Shown: positions 23,845-35,104 of the stretch, piece after piece
How positions within the stretch are numbered: the first letter of the stretch is position 1
Layout: every line of letters starts with the position of its first letter
Assembly (NCBI GenBank): GCA_028455995.1
Contig: JABELC010000008.1
Coordinates: 929,501 to 993,500 of the forward strand
Reading direction: 5' to 3'
DNA from: Scleromitrula shiraiana
Taxonomy: Eukaryota; Ascomycota; Leotiomycetes; Helotiales; Sclerotiniaceae
Length of the DNA stretch: 64,000 bases
Notes under the pieces: model-generated
The model's input: only the letters and a program-made list of their open reading frames with translations
What the model was told of the DNA's origin: nothing
Database searches by the model: none
Program-made: the position numbers and the translations under genes

Positions 23845-25639
23845 TCAAAAGTCATCATCGCTATCCTCGTCGTCTCTTGGCAATAGCATCTTGCTCATGT
23901 AAGGACCATCGAGCCAGTAACCTAGTCTCCGGTAATAGTCTCTTGTACCAACACCACTGATAACACTAATCTTTGAACTCCCGTGCTCATATCTAGCAAT
24001 ACGCTCAGCCTCTTCCATCAATAAAGTTCCGTAGCCTTGATGCTGAAATTTTCTTGGATCACGAGCATGCACAGGTACAGCTGACCCATAAACATGGAGC
24101 TCGCGGACTAGACTGGTAGGCTGGCCAACCAGTTCAGGCCTGAATGTATGAGTTGAAGAGCATTTTCGCAGACGAAGCAAGCCGATGAGAATATCCTGTT
24201 TTGGGTCTTCGTAAGCTAAGAAAGTCTCCCATCCTGCATTTGCAGTATAATCTCGGCGAACAAGTTCAACTTGGGAAGGGCGAATTTTATTTTTAACTTC
24301 GTTGATACCGACTTCACGAGTGCGAACATCTCGGCACGTGGTACCAAAATCCTTCATCCGACTCAAAGCTAGCTCTCGAAGATTTCCATTTTCGACTCCA
24401 GAAGTGACTAGGGGCATGGGAATATCTCTTTGGACACGGTAGATACGCGTCCATGGTGGAACAAGGGCTAATATGCGTGCCACAATATCGATCAAGGCAT
24501 TGGGAGTGTAATTCTTGTATCTTCCAGTCCTCCAAAGTTCATACAGACCTGTTCCACGAATTACGAGGGTTGGGTATATCTTCAGCCCGTCTGTTCGAAA
24601 TGCTGGGTTTTCAAAATACTCTCTAAACTGATCCAAATCTCGTTCCATCCCAACGTTTGGCAGATCTGGCATCATATGACTGACAACCTTAAATCCAGCG
24701 TCCTTCGCCAAGCAAAAAGTTTCCGCAACGGAAGCAACAGTGTGACCTCTGTTGGTATCTCGAGCAACATCCTCATATAAAGATTGAACACCAATTTCTA
24801 AGCGTGTACAACCATACCTCAACATGGCAGACAAATGCGGCTGTAAACAATAATCCGGTCGAGTTTCAATGGTGATGCCCACACACTTGATATTACTCAT
24901 CTCTCCAGCCAAGACAGCTTCATCGACGTTATTGCCCTGATATCCACTAAGCGCATTATGTAATTGCGAAATGAATCCGTCTCGATAACTCTCGGAAAGC
25001 GACATGAAAGTACCACCCATAATAATGTATTCAACCTTATCAACGCTGTGGCCTAGCGATTTGATTTGATCTACTCGACCTCTTGCTTGTTCAAATGGAT
25101 CATAACGTGCTCGAATAGCTCGCATCGACGTGGGCTCGTAACCGGTATATGATTGTGTGGAATATTCGAAATCAGAATCGGGGCCACCAGGGCAATAGAC
25201 GCAAATATTACCAGTATATGCGATATGCGGGCATCGATGTGGTTTGCACATAACTGCGACGACTGCGATACCAGATGCACTTCCTATATATTGTTAATGC
25301 TTGCAGTGTAATGTGTACTTAAAGCTACATACTAATTGGCTTTGCGATCAGCTTGGGAAGGATGTATTTCTTATAATGTTCCGGAATGGCAGCAATGATA
25401 GCAGTCAAAGGAGGAATGTTGCTCAGTCTATGTCTCTTGGACATTTTGGCGCGCAGACTATTCAGATTGATATCTTTTCTTGGAGCTTTTGGATCTTGTT
25501 GGGATTCATGATCTTGCACCAAAGCACTGGCAATATCTGAACATGCTCTCAAGTACCGTTCGTTCTCTGGAGGTAGGTTTGGATCTTTTGGCTTTCTTTG
25601 CCTCTCGGCCAATGTCATAGTATCGATCATGGTGGCCAT
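23845..25639 (-). CDS. ELP3: Elongator complex catalytic subunit Elp3
   Basis: tRNA-modifying catalytic subunit of Elongator, which starts cm5/mcm5 side-chain formation at U34. Two exons (25333-25639 and 23845-25283) with a 49 bp intron give 581 residues, the normal size. The junction restores PIRSASGIAVVAVMCKPHRC. The radical-SAM cluster motif C-x9-C-x2-C (CPHIAYTGNICVYCPGG) lies at about residues 120-133, followed by GYEPTSMRA, MGGTFMS, GITIETRPDYC, TRLEIGVQS and VSHMMPDLPNVG. The C-terminal acetyltransferase domain contains RELHVYGSAVPV, the acetyl-CoA loop HQGYGTLLMEEAE and ISGVGTRDYYRRLGY. The tail is acidic (DDEDSDDDF). The start at 25639 gives MATMIDTMTLAERQRK; an upstream open frame is leader. 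It shares its promoter interval with LSC1. Confidence 0.97.
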
Positions 25640-25985
25640 GTTTATTCTCTCAAGTAATCGTATCGGGTCAGTTATCTTTATAAGAAATGGCAGCAGCCCT
25701 GATAGGCCAAAGAGAGTTTCTCGTCCGGATATTCTCCAATGTGGTTGTAGATAATAGATTAGAGTTGAATTTGAGTATGGCGAGGTGCTGGATAAGTGTG
25801 AAATAAAAATAAAATCCAACATCCACAACCAAGATCGGTAAATCCCGTGAGGTCGGAAACTCACAAGCGATTTCCGTGTTCTGAAGAAGCTTGAAGATTG
25901 ATAGATAGAGAGGTTAAAATAAACCAGATAATTGTTTCAACCACTCTCCTGTCCTTTTCTCTGTTATCAATTGTCCCTAGACAAG
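25640..25985. promoter_or_regulatory. Shared divergent promoter of ELP3 and LSC1
   Basis: A 346 bp interval between two start codons on opposite strands, so both housekeeping genes must draw on it. No specific factor site was recognised. A TTTCTCTGTTATC-type pyrimidine tract precedes the LSC1 start. Confidence 0.75.
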
Positions 25986-27332
25986 ATGCAGGCCTTTTCA
26001 AGATGTGCAAGACCTGCTATGCAAGCTGCTATGCAGGCTGCTATGAAAAGACAAGGATATTCTACAGCAACCTCTGCCTATGCCGCAACCGCAGAGAACC
26101 TTCGTATCAATAAGGATACCAGAGTTATTTACCAAGGCTTTACGGGCAAACAAGGAACGTATGTAATTATAGGAACTTCCAAGTCATTGCAGAAGATTGT
26201 GCTAAGGATGTTGTGATAGATTCCATGCCCAACAAGCCATCGAGTACGGTATGTGTCGGATGCGATTGATATATGGATTGAACCAGTTCTGATAGGAAGA
26301 TAGGCACAAATGTGGTGGGAGGCACAAATCCAAAGAAGGCTGGCCAAACCCATCTTGATCTCCCAGTATTTGCAAACGTTGCAGATGCTGTGAAAGAGGC
26401 CGGTGCTACGGCTTCTGCTATCTTCGTACCGTAAGGAAACATGGAGTTGTGGATGAACCACTATTGGGAAAGAAATTAGATTAAGCGCTGATGTACATCG
26501 CAGACCTCCGCTTGCTGCAGCTGGTATTGAAGAGGCTATTGCTGCCGAAATTCCCTTGGTTGTATGGTAAGTCGCAATTCGCTATGGGAGAGAAAACATA
26601 CATACTGATAGGGAAAAGCATTACCGAGGGTATTCCACAACACGGTGCGTTTGGCTGAGCCCCAAAATCGTCAAACTACAGAACTGATTTTGTTGTAGAT
26701 ATGGTTCGCATCACAGACATCTTGAAGACACAAGGAAAGACACGTTTGGTAGGACCTAATTGCCCAGGTCTTATCGCACCAGGGCAATGTAAGATCGGTA
26801 TCATGCCAGGTTTCATCCACAAGCGCGGACGAATTGGAATTGTATCTCGTTCTGGAACTCTTACATATGAGGCCGTCAACCAAACCACACAGGCTGGATT
26901 GGGTCAATCTCTTGTCGTTGGTATCGGAGGTGATCCATTTTCGGGAACCAATTTCATTGATTGCTTAAAGGTTTTCTTGGAGGATGAGGAGACTGATGGT
27001 ATTATCATGATTGGAGAAATCGGAGGGTCTGCAGAGGAAGATGCTGCAGAGTTCTTGAAGGAGTACAACACTGCTAAGAAGCCTGTTGTTAGCTTCATCG
27101 CTGGTATCTCTGCACCCCCTGGACGAAGAATGGGTCATGCTGGTATGTGAACTTGAATTCTTTATGAGGACACTCTTACTAATTGTAACTAGGTGCTATT
27201 GTTAGTGGTGGAAAGGGTGGTGCCGACTCCAAGATCTCTGCTCTTGAAGCCGCCGGTGTCATTGTGGAGAGGAGTCCAGCATTGCTTGGAAAGACATTGC
27301 ACGCCGAGTTCATGAGATTGGACATGATCTAA
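25986..27332 (+). CDS. LSC1: Succinyl-CoA ligase (ADP/GDP-forming) alpha subunit, mitochondrial
   Basis: TCA-cycle enzyme that converts succinyl-CoA to succinate with formation of a nucleoside triphosphate; works with a beta subunit in the mitochondrial matrix. Seven exons: 25986-26158, 26220-26248, 26304-26430, 26504-26566, 26619-26644, 26699-27142, 27193-27332; total 333 residues. The presequence is basic and Ala/Gln-rich (MQAFSRCARPAMQAAMQAAM). Conserved blocks: VIYQGFTGKQGTFH (CoA-binding domain), YGTNVVGGTNPKKAG, ASAIFVPPPLAAAGIEEAI, LVVCITEGIPQHDMV, LVGPNCPGLIAPGQCKIGIM, IVSRSGTLTYEA, GDPFSGTNFIDCL and APPGRRMGHAGAIVSGGKGG; the last contains the phosphorylated histidine. All intron junctions keep these motifs intact. 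Confidence 0.97.
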
Positions 27333-27834
27333 AGTATTGTGAATAGATGATGGGATAACGATGATGTTATTACACGGAGTGTTTTCATAAATTTGGTTTT
27401 CATGGTTTCTTCGTCAATACCTCCCTCATTTCTGTACAGCTAGCAATTACCCATGTGGAACAGTATAGAGTTTATAGACCGTGATGGCTTAATTTTGATT
27501 ATAATGTTTTTACGTGCTCCCTGAGATTGATTACATTTACCTACGATTTAGGAAAGTACAGTACCTCATGCTGCTAGTCATAATGTATAGAACAATATTA
27601 TCCAACATATATGCTTATTATACTATACGTTCAAGCGCATTCAGCGTGAACTAATTGAGCGCATTGGGGTTATTAAGCTTTAATAATAGTGTTTGTAACC
27701 CCTGAAAGAAGATCAAGGACAAGGAGTATAGGCTAGGCAATTCGGTAAAACTTGTTACCTTATCCCCAAGCTTCCGGCTCCCCACGCCAATCTTCTGCCC
27801 ATCAATAAATCTTGTTCATCCACTGATAGTCAAA
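27333..27834. other. LSC1 3' region and AP-2 mu promoter
   Basis: About 500 bp between two genes on the same strand. No other gene seen. Confidence 0.6.
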
Positions 27835-29251
27835 ATGCTGTCAGGCATATTGATATTCAATCAAAAGGGCGAGAACCTGATATTTCGTGCCTTTCGCAAT
27901 GATTGTCGCCCACGTCTTGCAGATGTTTTTCGCATCCAAGTAATCTCGAATGCACAAGTTCGCTCCCCAATCCTTACTTTAGGAAGCACAACCTTTAGCC
28001 ATGTCAAACATGAAAACATTTACCTCGTTGCGATTACGAAAAGCAATGCCAATGCTGCCCTGGTATTTGAGTTCTTGTATAGGTTGATAGCATTGGGAAA
28101 GGGATACTTTGGAAAGTTTGATGAAGAGGCGGTTAAGAATAATTTTGTACTGGTGTACGAGCTATTGGATGGTGAGAAGAATGCGTGGCGATTTGGGTAA
28201 TAGATACTAATATGTCTGCGAAATAGAAATCTTAGACTTTGGATATCCCCAAAACACAGAAACCGATACGCTCAAGATGTATATTACAACCGAGGGTGTC
28301 AAATCAGAACGGACGATGGAGGACTCTGCCAAAATCACAATGCAAGCTACTGGCGCGCTATCATGGAGAAAAGCTGATGTTAAATATCGGAAGAATGAAG
28401 CATTTGTGGATGTCATTGAAGACGTAAATCTATTGATGTCTGCTACTGGGACTGTTCTGCGCGCCGATGTCAATGGCCAAATTGTCATGAGAGCATACCT
28501 ATCCGGCACACCTGAATGCAAATTCGGACTTAACGATCGGCTCCTACTTGATGGCGACAGTCTTTCTTCACTTCCATCTGGAAACAGGATGGGTACAAAA
28601 GCTACGAAAGCAGCAGCGGGTAGCGTGACTTTGGAGGATTGCCAATTTCACCAATGTGTTAAGCTGGGAAAGTTTGATACTGATCGTATCATCTCTTTTA
28701 TTCCCCCTGATGGCGAATTCGAGCTTATGCGTTACCGAGCCACTGAAAATGTTAACCTGCCATTCAAAATCCACGCCATTGTAAACGAAGTTGGAAAGAC
28801 GAAGGTTGAATACAGTATCGCTATTCGAGCCAATTATGGCAGCAAATTATTCGCTACAAACGTTGTTGTGAAGATCCCTACACCTTTGAATACTGCGAGA
28901 ATCACCGATCGATGTACGCAAGGCAAAGCAAAATATGTACCGGAGGAGAACGTTATTATATGGAAGATTCCAAGGTTCACCGGACAAAATGAATTTGTGT
29001 TAAGTGCGGAGGCTACCTTGACGAGTATGACGAATCAAAAAGCTTGGTCAAGACCGCCGTTGAGTTTGAATTTCAGTTTGTTGATGTTTACAAGTTCGGG
29101 ACTGTTAGTTAGATATTTGAAGGTGTTTGAGAAGAATAACTATTCGAGTGTAAAATGGGTAAGATACATGACCAGGGCAGGGTCCTATGAGATACGGTAA
29201 GTTTATTCCAATTCTAGTGAAGTACAATTTCTAACCATTTTCAGATTTTGA
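27835..29251 (+). CDS. APM4: AP-2 adaptor complex subunit mu
   Basis: Medium subunit of the AP-2 clathrin adaptor, which binds sorting signals in endocytic cargo at the plasma membrane. Three exons (27835-28171, 28227-29196, 29245-29251) give 437 residues, the family size. The N-terminal longin-like part starts MLSGILIFNQKGENLIFRAF. The mu-homology domain begins around residue 170 (GALSWRKADVKYRKNEAFVD) and contains VNLLMSATGTVLRADVNGQI, PECKFGLND, FIPPDGEFELMRYRATENVN and ENVIIWKIPRFTGQNE. It ends in the AP-2 mu signature RPPLSLNFSLLMFTSSGLLV, RYLKVFEKNNY, and SVKWVRYMTRAGSYEIRF. The last exon supplies only the final residues (F and stop), a small exon easily missed. The symbol follows yeast usage. 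Confidence 0.95.
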
Positions 29252-29709
29252 TCAGAGATAATATGGGCTGGCGTTGTGGAAATCGTATGCATTGCATTGG
29301 CGCAGGAGCAGAACTTGGGAATATAATATAAGCTGTTTTAGTACTGATAATTTCCATAAATCTTTGAGATTTCTGCAAGAAAGTGATAGCATTAATAAGT
29401 TAAGAACTTGTCTAATCTAAAGAAGCGTATTGGTTTAATTGATATTTTGATAAACGTATATCATCCGACTAAACTACAAAACAGATCATTCAATCCTTTA
29501 TCAAGAGTAGTCGATAGCAAATCTTATGGGTTCGAGACATAAGAACGAAGACCAGCTTCGACCTCGTCCAGCGCAGTTCTTTCCGGTTGTAAACAGCAAC
29601 TCCAGAGATGCCTCAATTCCAAACAAAAGATCCAGCAACTATGTCTACCCTGACCCCATTAGTCACTCAGCCTACCAAGGATATCACAAATAGTATTGCT
29701 CACTTTGTG
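29252..29709. other. Short convergent intergenic region
   Basis: About 460 bp between the 3' ends of AP-2 mu (+) and the 2OG-oxygenase-like gene (-). It must hold both polyadenylation regions. Nothing else seen. Confidence 0.6.
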
Positions 29710-31297
29710 TCATCGAGTAAATTTGCTTGGATCGATGGGAAACCCTGTTTCAGGGATCACAACCGAACGTTCATTCCTAGGTGGAATGTCGATGAGGATC
29801 GTTGCATGAGAATAGTGCCAGTCAACGTCAGGCTGATTGCCATATTTGGCATGAACGAAAGAAAGTTGCCACCCAGCAGAATGAGGGCTGTTGAGCCAGA
29901 TTATGTCCGGCATTTTTTCATATCCCCAATGATTATCAACAAACTAGAAAATTGATCGATTAACTCTAGGCATCATGATTTAGTCAAGAGTGTTCTTCTC
30001 ACCTCTTCTGGATTGCGGTCTTCGTCGTACACATCCTCAGTAAGTACTAGGCCCCAAAATTTATTCCCTATTCTAGGAGTACATCCTCGGTCTGAGTCAT
30101 TATCTTCATAATCTGAATTGCCTGAATCTCTTGGGTAATCACTTATGTGAGAACGATCCTCCCAATGATCCACAAAGAAACGGTTATCAAACACTGGCCG
30201 CACAGTTACATTCACGCCCAGATTGGCAAATGTCTGAAACAGCATCGCATCCGCACCCTTTAATGCAAATGGCATTAGTTCCTCCATTGACCCAGTTCGG
30301 GAATCTTTACTGGGTGCCAGATGCGCATATGAGTGTGTGCAATAGAATCCCAACGTTCCACCATCGTGCATAAATCCATTCTCGTTCAACATTTGACGGG
30401 CCCCGGCCGCGAGAGGATAGAGATGTGCATCTATGGTAGGAGGTATGGTAAATAGAGAGCCTGTCGAGTGTTCAGAGATGTAGAGATTGTAGGTGAGAGT
30501 AATGCGATGACCGCTTGTGACGGGGTGCACTTCGTGTGTGCAGTCACTGTAGAATGCGGCCCATTTGATCTCGGCTGGAGAAGATGCGTCCGGTGTGTCT
30601 CCTGGAATGGAAGACCAGTCGAATATGTTGGTGTGTTTTTGATGGCTGACGGAAAGTGCACCACCTGTATAATTCTACTTGTTGGTTTCTCTCCAAGGTA
30701 TAAAAATGGCTAGGATAAATGAATCTACCTTGATGTTCGTATGGCAAACAGACAACCAAGCTTCCAAATTGCAAGGCACCACGAGGTGTATCAACATGTT
30801 TATCGAACTTTCCTGATGGACCAGAGTATACCTATCAAGTCAACATCACCTCAAAATAATCCAACCACGCCAGACAAAGAACTCACATTCAATTTATACA
30901 ACTCAGCCTTCACGCCCCAATGGTCCTTTCTCTTCTCCTTACTTCCCAGCTCAGAATCTGGCAAAAGAACCTGCTTCACCGCATCCAAAATCCCACAATC
31001 GGCCGGATGCCAATTTGTACTGAATTTCGACGCATCTAATGCCGTTGCTTTCCTATACGTCTCATCAAGAACATCTTTCCCATCAAGACCGAACGTGGCC
31101 GGTTTACTGGCCAGAAGAAGTTCTTGCAATGAGGTGGATGATGTGTTTGGGAATTGGATTTTATGAATTTCTCGTGTGGAGGAATCTAAGCGGATTGTGA
31201 AAGGTAAAGAGGGGAGAAGGGGGACAGTGCCTCCACAGCAGTAGTTTGCGTCTGGGAGGACACTTCTTAGATGCTCAATCGCAGCTTGGGTGGCCAT
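29710..31297 (-). CDS. 2-oxoglutarate/Fe(II)-dependent oxygenase-like protein
   Basis: Four exons (30887-31297, 30729-30831, 30003-30664, 29710-29943) give 469 residues. The middle exons carry a prolyl-hydroxylase-like jelly-roll core: KAELYKLNVYSGPSGKFDKH leading into KFDKHVDTPRG with the H-x-D iron pair, then LQFGSLVVCLPYEHQGGAL, WAAFYSDCTHEVHPV, and TSGHRITLTYNLYI, which would supply the distal His and the Arg that holds 2-oxoglutarate. The C-terminal half (for example GGTLGFYCTHSYAHL, KGADAMLFQTFANLGVNV) is the extension seen in large fungal proteins of this type. Substrate is unknown. The final exon (FVDNHWGYEKMPDIIWLNS...) fits the spliced frame; reading through would end at 29973. There is no signal peptide, so it is probably cytosolic or nuclear. 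Confidence 0.75.
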
Positions 31298-32206
31298 TCA
31301 GGCTAGTCTGTCTGCACCGAGTGATCGTCTTGCATCGGATGAAGAAGGTGAGGATGGTCTTTTTGAAGCCATTTTGATATGAGATGGAATGCGATGGGAT
31401 GACGAATTGGTAATGAAAAGAACGAGATGAGATGAGATGTATAAGAAACCAAATGGCCAATCTTCCATCTCATATTCCCCGCTCTAAAAATAATCATATT
31501 TACTCCTAGATTCCAATATTCATCCCCGTGCTACCTGACCCCTCGATACGCGTAGGCAGACGACGTGATCCCCACCCTCAAACTTGGTGGCTTGAGACGC
31601 GAAAACACATGATTGGAACGAATAGATTATTTATCAGGCACCGAGTAGTATATATGTAGCCACTGGCCAGAAACAGAAAAAAGAAACTTACTCGGTGACA
31701 TCAGAAAAAGAAAAAGAAACATAACAAAACAAAACGGTTCAAACCCAATTCGAAATTCGCGATTATTTCCGAAAGGGGTTATCGCTATGCTGACACATAT
31801 AACATTATTATGTATATGACTAACAACTCTAGAAAGCGAGCTGTTGAAACAAGTTTCCATTCAACTGTATATATCCAAGATGCCTTACGAAGTTTATCAT
31901 ATACAGCTAATCAGGGTAAATTTACTTTTTGAAGGGCCTGGCCATTCGGTTATTAAATATTTTTGCTGCATTCAGAAACGGATTAGCTCGTGCATATACG
32001 TAAAATATAGTTACTATTGCATTTTTAGGAATTCAAACCTCCAGATTTCCCCAAGAGATTTATATTGAGTTTCCTAAATAGGCAAAAATACTGAAGCATG
32101 ACAGAATATGTTTTGGTGTTTTGGTATACGATAAACCAATCCAATCATTAACAGTTCAAATTTCAGGAATAGAATAACGCCAATATTGCGAGTCTAGTAG
32201 TGAATC
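31298..32206. other. Intergenic, no supported gene
   Basis: About 900 bp. The part beside 31297 is the likely promoter of the oxygenase-like gene; the part beside 32207 is the 3' UTR of the ammonium transporter gene. No other signal seen. Confidence 0.5.
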
Positions 32207-33798
32207 CTACGCCTTTTCCTTGAAGGACATACCGTCAACACTCATGCTGTCTCCTGACATGTGCTCCTTTTCGATACCCTCCAGAACAATAACATCAGAA
32301 TAATCCCTTCGCAACTCAACATAATCATAAGCAAACTCTCCGAGTTGCGCTTCATCCAGTCCAGCATCCTCTTCTTCCTCTGTCACCCTTAAGCTAAGAC
32401 CAAGTATAAGATTCATGATGAAAAGAATGATGCAGGTGCCGAAGAAAGAATATACAAAGCCCGAAGCACAATTTGCTGTCTGGTACGCGAGTTGGATCCA
32501 GTTGTGGTTAAGCCAACCACCAGTTATCTCAGTGTAGCCATCTAATACTGCTATGTAGTCTCTGTACGAAATGTTAGATTTAATTTAGGAAAGTCGCGCG
32601 AACGATGAAGATGGTATTTACGCTGCGAAGAATGCAGTCAGTAGATTCCCAACTATACCTCCAACACCATGTTGCCCGAAGATATCCAAGGCATCATCGA
32701 CACCGAAGACGAACTTAAGCTTGGTAGCATAGTTGCAAGATAAACCTCCCACTACTCCAAAGACAACCGTTGACCAAGGAGGTACAAATCCAGATGCAGG
32801 AGTAATGGCAACGAGTCCGGAGATCGCTCCAGAGCAAAATCCTACCGTCGACCATTTTTTATCAAGACGATAGCTGAGAAGTACCCAAGTCAGACCACCA
32901 ACTGAAGCGGCGATGTGTGTAACCACGCATGCCATGACAGCTCTCAGGTTGGCGCCCAGCGCACTTCTACCATTGAACCCAAACCATCCAACCCATAGAA
33001 AGACTGTACCTAGTACAATATGAGTCACATTATGTGGACGATATGGCAAGCCACGTGTATCATTATATCCCTTTCTCTTTCCCAACATAATAGAATATGC
33101 GAGCGCAGCTGCACCAGAAGATACGTGTACCGGAGTTCCGCCCGCGAAATCCAGACCCCCCAGCTTGAAAACCCAGCCCCAGGATTCCAAGTCCATTCTG
33201 CCAAGGGGTTATAGATGATCGTAGACGATACGAACATGAAGACCACACAAGGTAACATACGGCCTCGATCGGCGGCAGCACCAATTGCCAAAGCCGGACT
33301 GTGCAAGATCAATACGCATGAACCTAATAAGACAAGGCTGTAACATACGTAATAGCAGCAAACATTCCTTGATAGATTGCATATAGTAAGTCCGGGACCT
33401 TAGATCCACCAACACTTGGTTGTGCCAATCCATTTCTCAACCCAACATTTTGTAAATTCCCGATATACAATCCCGTCGAATGAGGGAAAGTGAGTGAATA
33501 ACCCCACAGAAACCATTCAAACGTCACAACGCCGATAGACATCAATGATAGCCGAATGCGAGTGCCGATTTACGGCGGGCAAGCCCGGAGTAGAAGAAAC
33601 CAATACCGGGTATCATAAGTAGAACGAGAGCACTGGATGTTAGAATCCATGCTATATCACCTGTCTTGTAGTCATTAGTAGATGCAACAAGATGGGCAGA
33701 GAAAGGAATACTTCGTAGAACACATTGCAGTTTTCTGTCTTAGAGTTGCAGCCTATTTCCGTAGTTCCATTGTAAGGAAGTGCAGATAGCGATGCCAT
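32207..33798 (-). pseudogene. Ammonium transporter (Mep/Amt family) with two frame breaks
   Basis: Eleven-TM ammonium channel/transporter of the plasma membrane. Recognisable pieces in order: MASLSALPYNGTTEIGCNSK; GDIAWILTSSALVLLM with FFYSGLARRKSAL; MSIGVVTFEWFLWGYSL; LLYAIYQGMFAAIT joined to PALAIGAAADRGRMLP; STIIYNPLAEWTWNP; GWVFKLGGLDFAGGTPVHVS; VFLWVGWFGFNGRSALGANL; DIFGQHGVGGIVGN; and a cytosolic tail ending SMSVDGMSFKEKA. Introns lie near 33660-33745, 33303-33352 and 32558-32621. Two neighbouring pieces are in different frames with no room for an intron: between RRKSAL and MSIGVV (about 33543-33570) and between TWNP and GWVF (about 33185-33195). Each break is a net loss of one base modulo three. 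If real, only an N-terminal fragment is made. Sequencing or assembly error is the main alternative. Confidence 0.7.
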
Positions 33799-34498
33799 TG
33801 TTTGAATATTACTTGATGTCTGAACCAATTCTTGTGTATTTCTGTGTCACCCAATTTAAGATATAATTTTCCAATGAGGCATACAACAGGACTATAGATC
33901 TATTATATTATATCCTCATCGCCACTGGCTCCTATGAAACCACATTTCTTCAATATATTTTATATAAAAGATAAGCAAGGCGTAAACTCAGCCTCAAAAT
34001 CGAAATTTGAAGCAGATTGGATAATCGCCCCCTTCCTCATCCTCGACAAGACCATGTCCCAATAATGAGATTGGATATTATAAAGGTCCGTGTGAATTAT
34101 ATATAAATTATGCGAATCATACAGTAGTGGCTCACCGCTCGATGATACGCATTAGTCCTGACTTGAGACATTGATGGCAGAATAGCCTAGAGATATGAGG
34201 AATATAGGGTATCCCGGCAAACTACCAGCCCTATGAAACCTCTCTAGGCTCTCTTAGGCTCAAGCTGTTGCTCATATCACAAACCTTTAACATAAGAACA
34301 AAAGCAAACTTCGGCTATGCTGTGTGTGCACAGTACTTTTGTGTTTTATATATACTTCGAATTTCGAGTCTAATCTGATTGCTTGCTATTGTTTGTTCGA
34401 ATCTACATAATCTTGCAATGAAGATTCTGAGGTCATATCGAGTTAATCCATTTCTGAATGTCCATTTGAAATATAGAGTTTTAGACATTTATTAGATA
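33799..34498. other. Intergenic, upstream of the ammonium transporter gene
   Basis: Upstream region of the disrupted transporter. No other gene was seen. GATA-factor sites would be expected for nitrogen-regulated permeases, but HGATAR words are too common in AT-rich DNA to call here. Confidence 0.4.
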
Positions 34499-34759
34499 TA
34501 CTCAAGCGTGTTTTAGGTGATGGCGGGGCATCTCAAAATTCTAAAGCTATCATAAAAGCTCACTATATTCAAAAATATATATCAATTCAAACAACAACTA
34601 TTAAATTGAGATCTTAAGATATTTAAAAATAGATTTATCTAAATAATCATGATTTATTTCCATGATATGTTTAAAACTTTGTTGTGAAGATTGTATACAT
34701 TCAAAGTAAATACTTTCAAGTTTACATATCTTGCCCGGCCCTCAAAACCCGCTTGAGTA
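34499..34759. mobile_element. MITE-like element, 261 bp, TA-flanked
   Basis: The left terminus TACTCAAGCGTGTTTT (34499-34514) matches the complement of the right terminus, which reads TACTCAAGCGGGTTTT on the opposite strand (34744-34759), with one mismatch. The similarity extends weakly inward through GGCGGGGCAT versus GGCCGGGCAA. TA dinucleotides flank both sides (34497-34498 and 34760-34761), fitting a Tc1/mariner-type insertion. The interior is AT-rich and noncoding. It sits between the ammonium transporter and GH43 genes. Confidence 0.65.
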
Positions 34760-35104
34760 TATAGGTCAATTTGTTTCTCAATATTTGTATATGATACACA
34801 CATTCAAACCCCGTTAGGTTAATTTCCTTTTAAATATCTCCTTAAAAATAACATGAATCCAGGATATATAGTGATTAACCATCAACTTATCCAATGTTCA
34901 GGAATCCAACAACTCATACGAGTCATTACAACAGTCACAAACACGAAGATGGAATAAACAGGTACCAGCAAACACTCAGGTAAAGTGTACAAATACATAT
35001 ATAATACAAATAAATATATAATACAAATAAATATATAATACAAATACATATAATAATACAAATTCATATAATAATTAAAATATGAAACAGCCCCCAAAAA
35101 AAAT

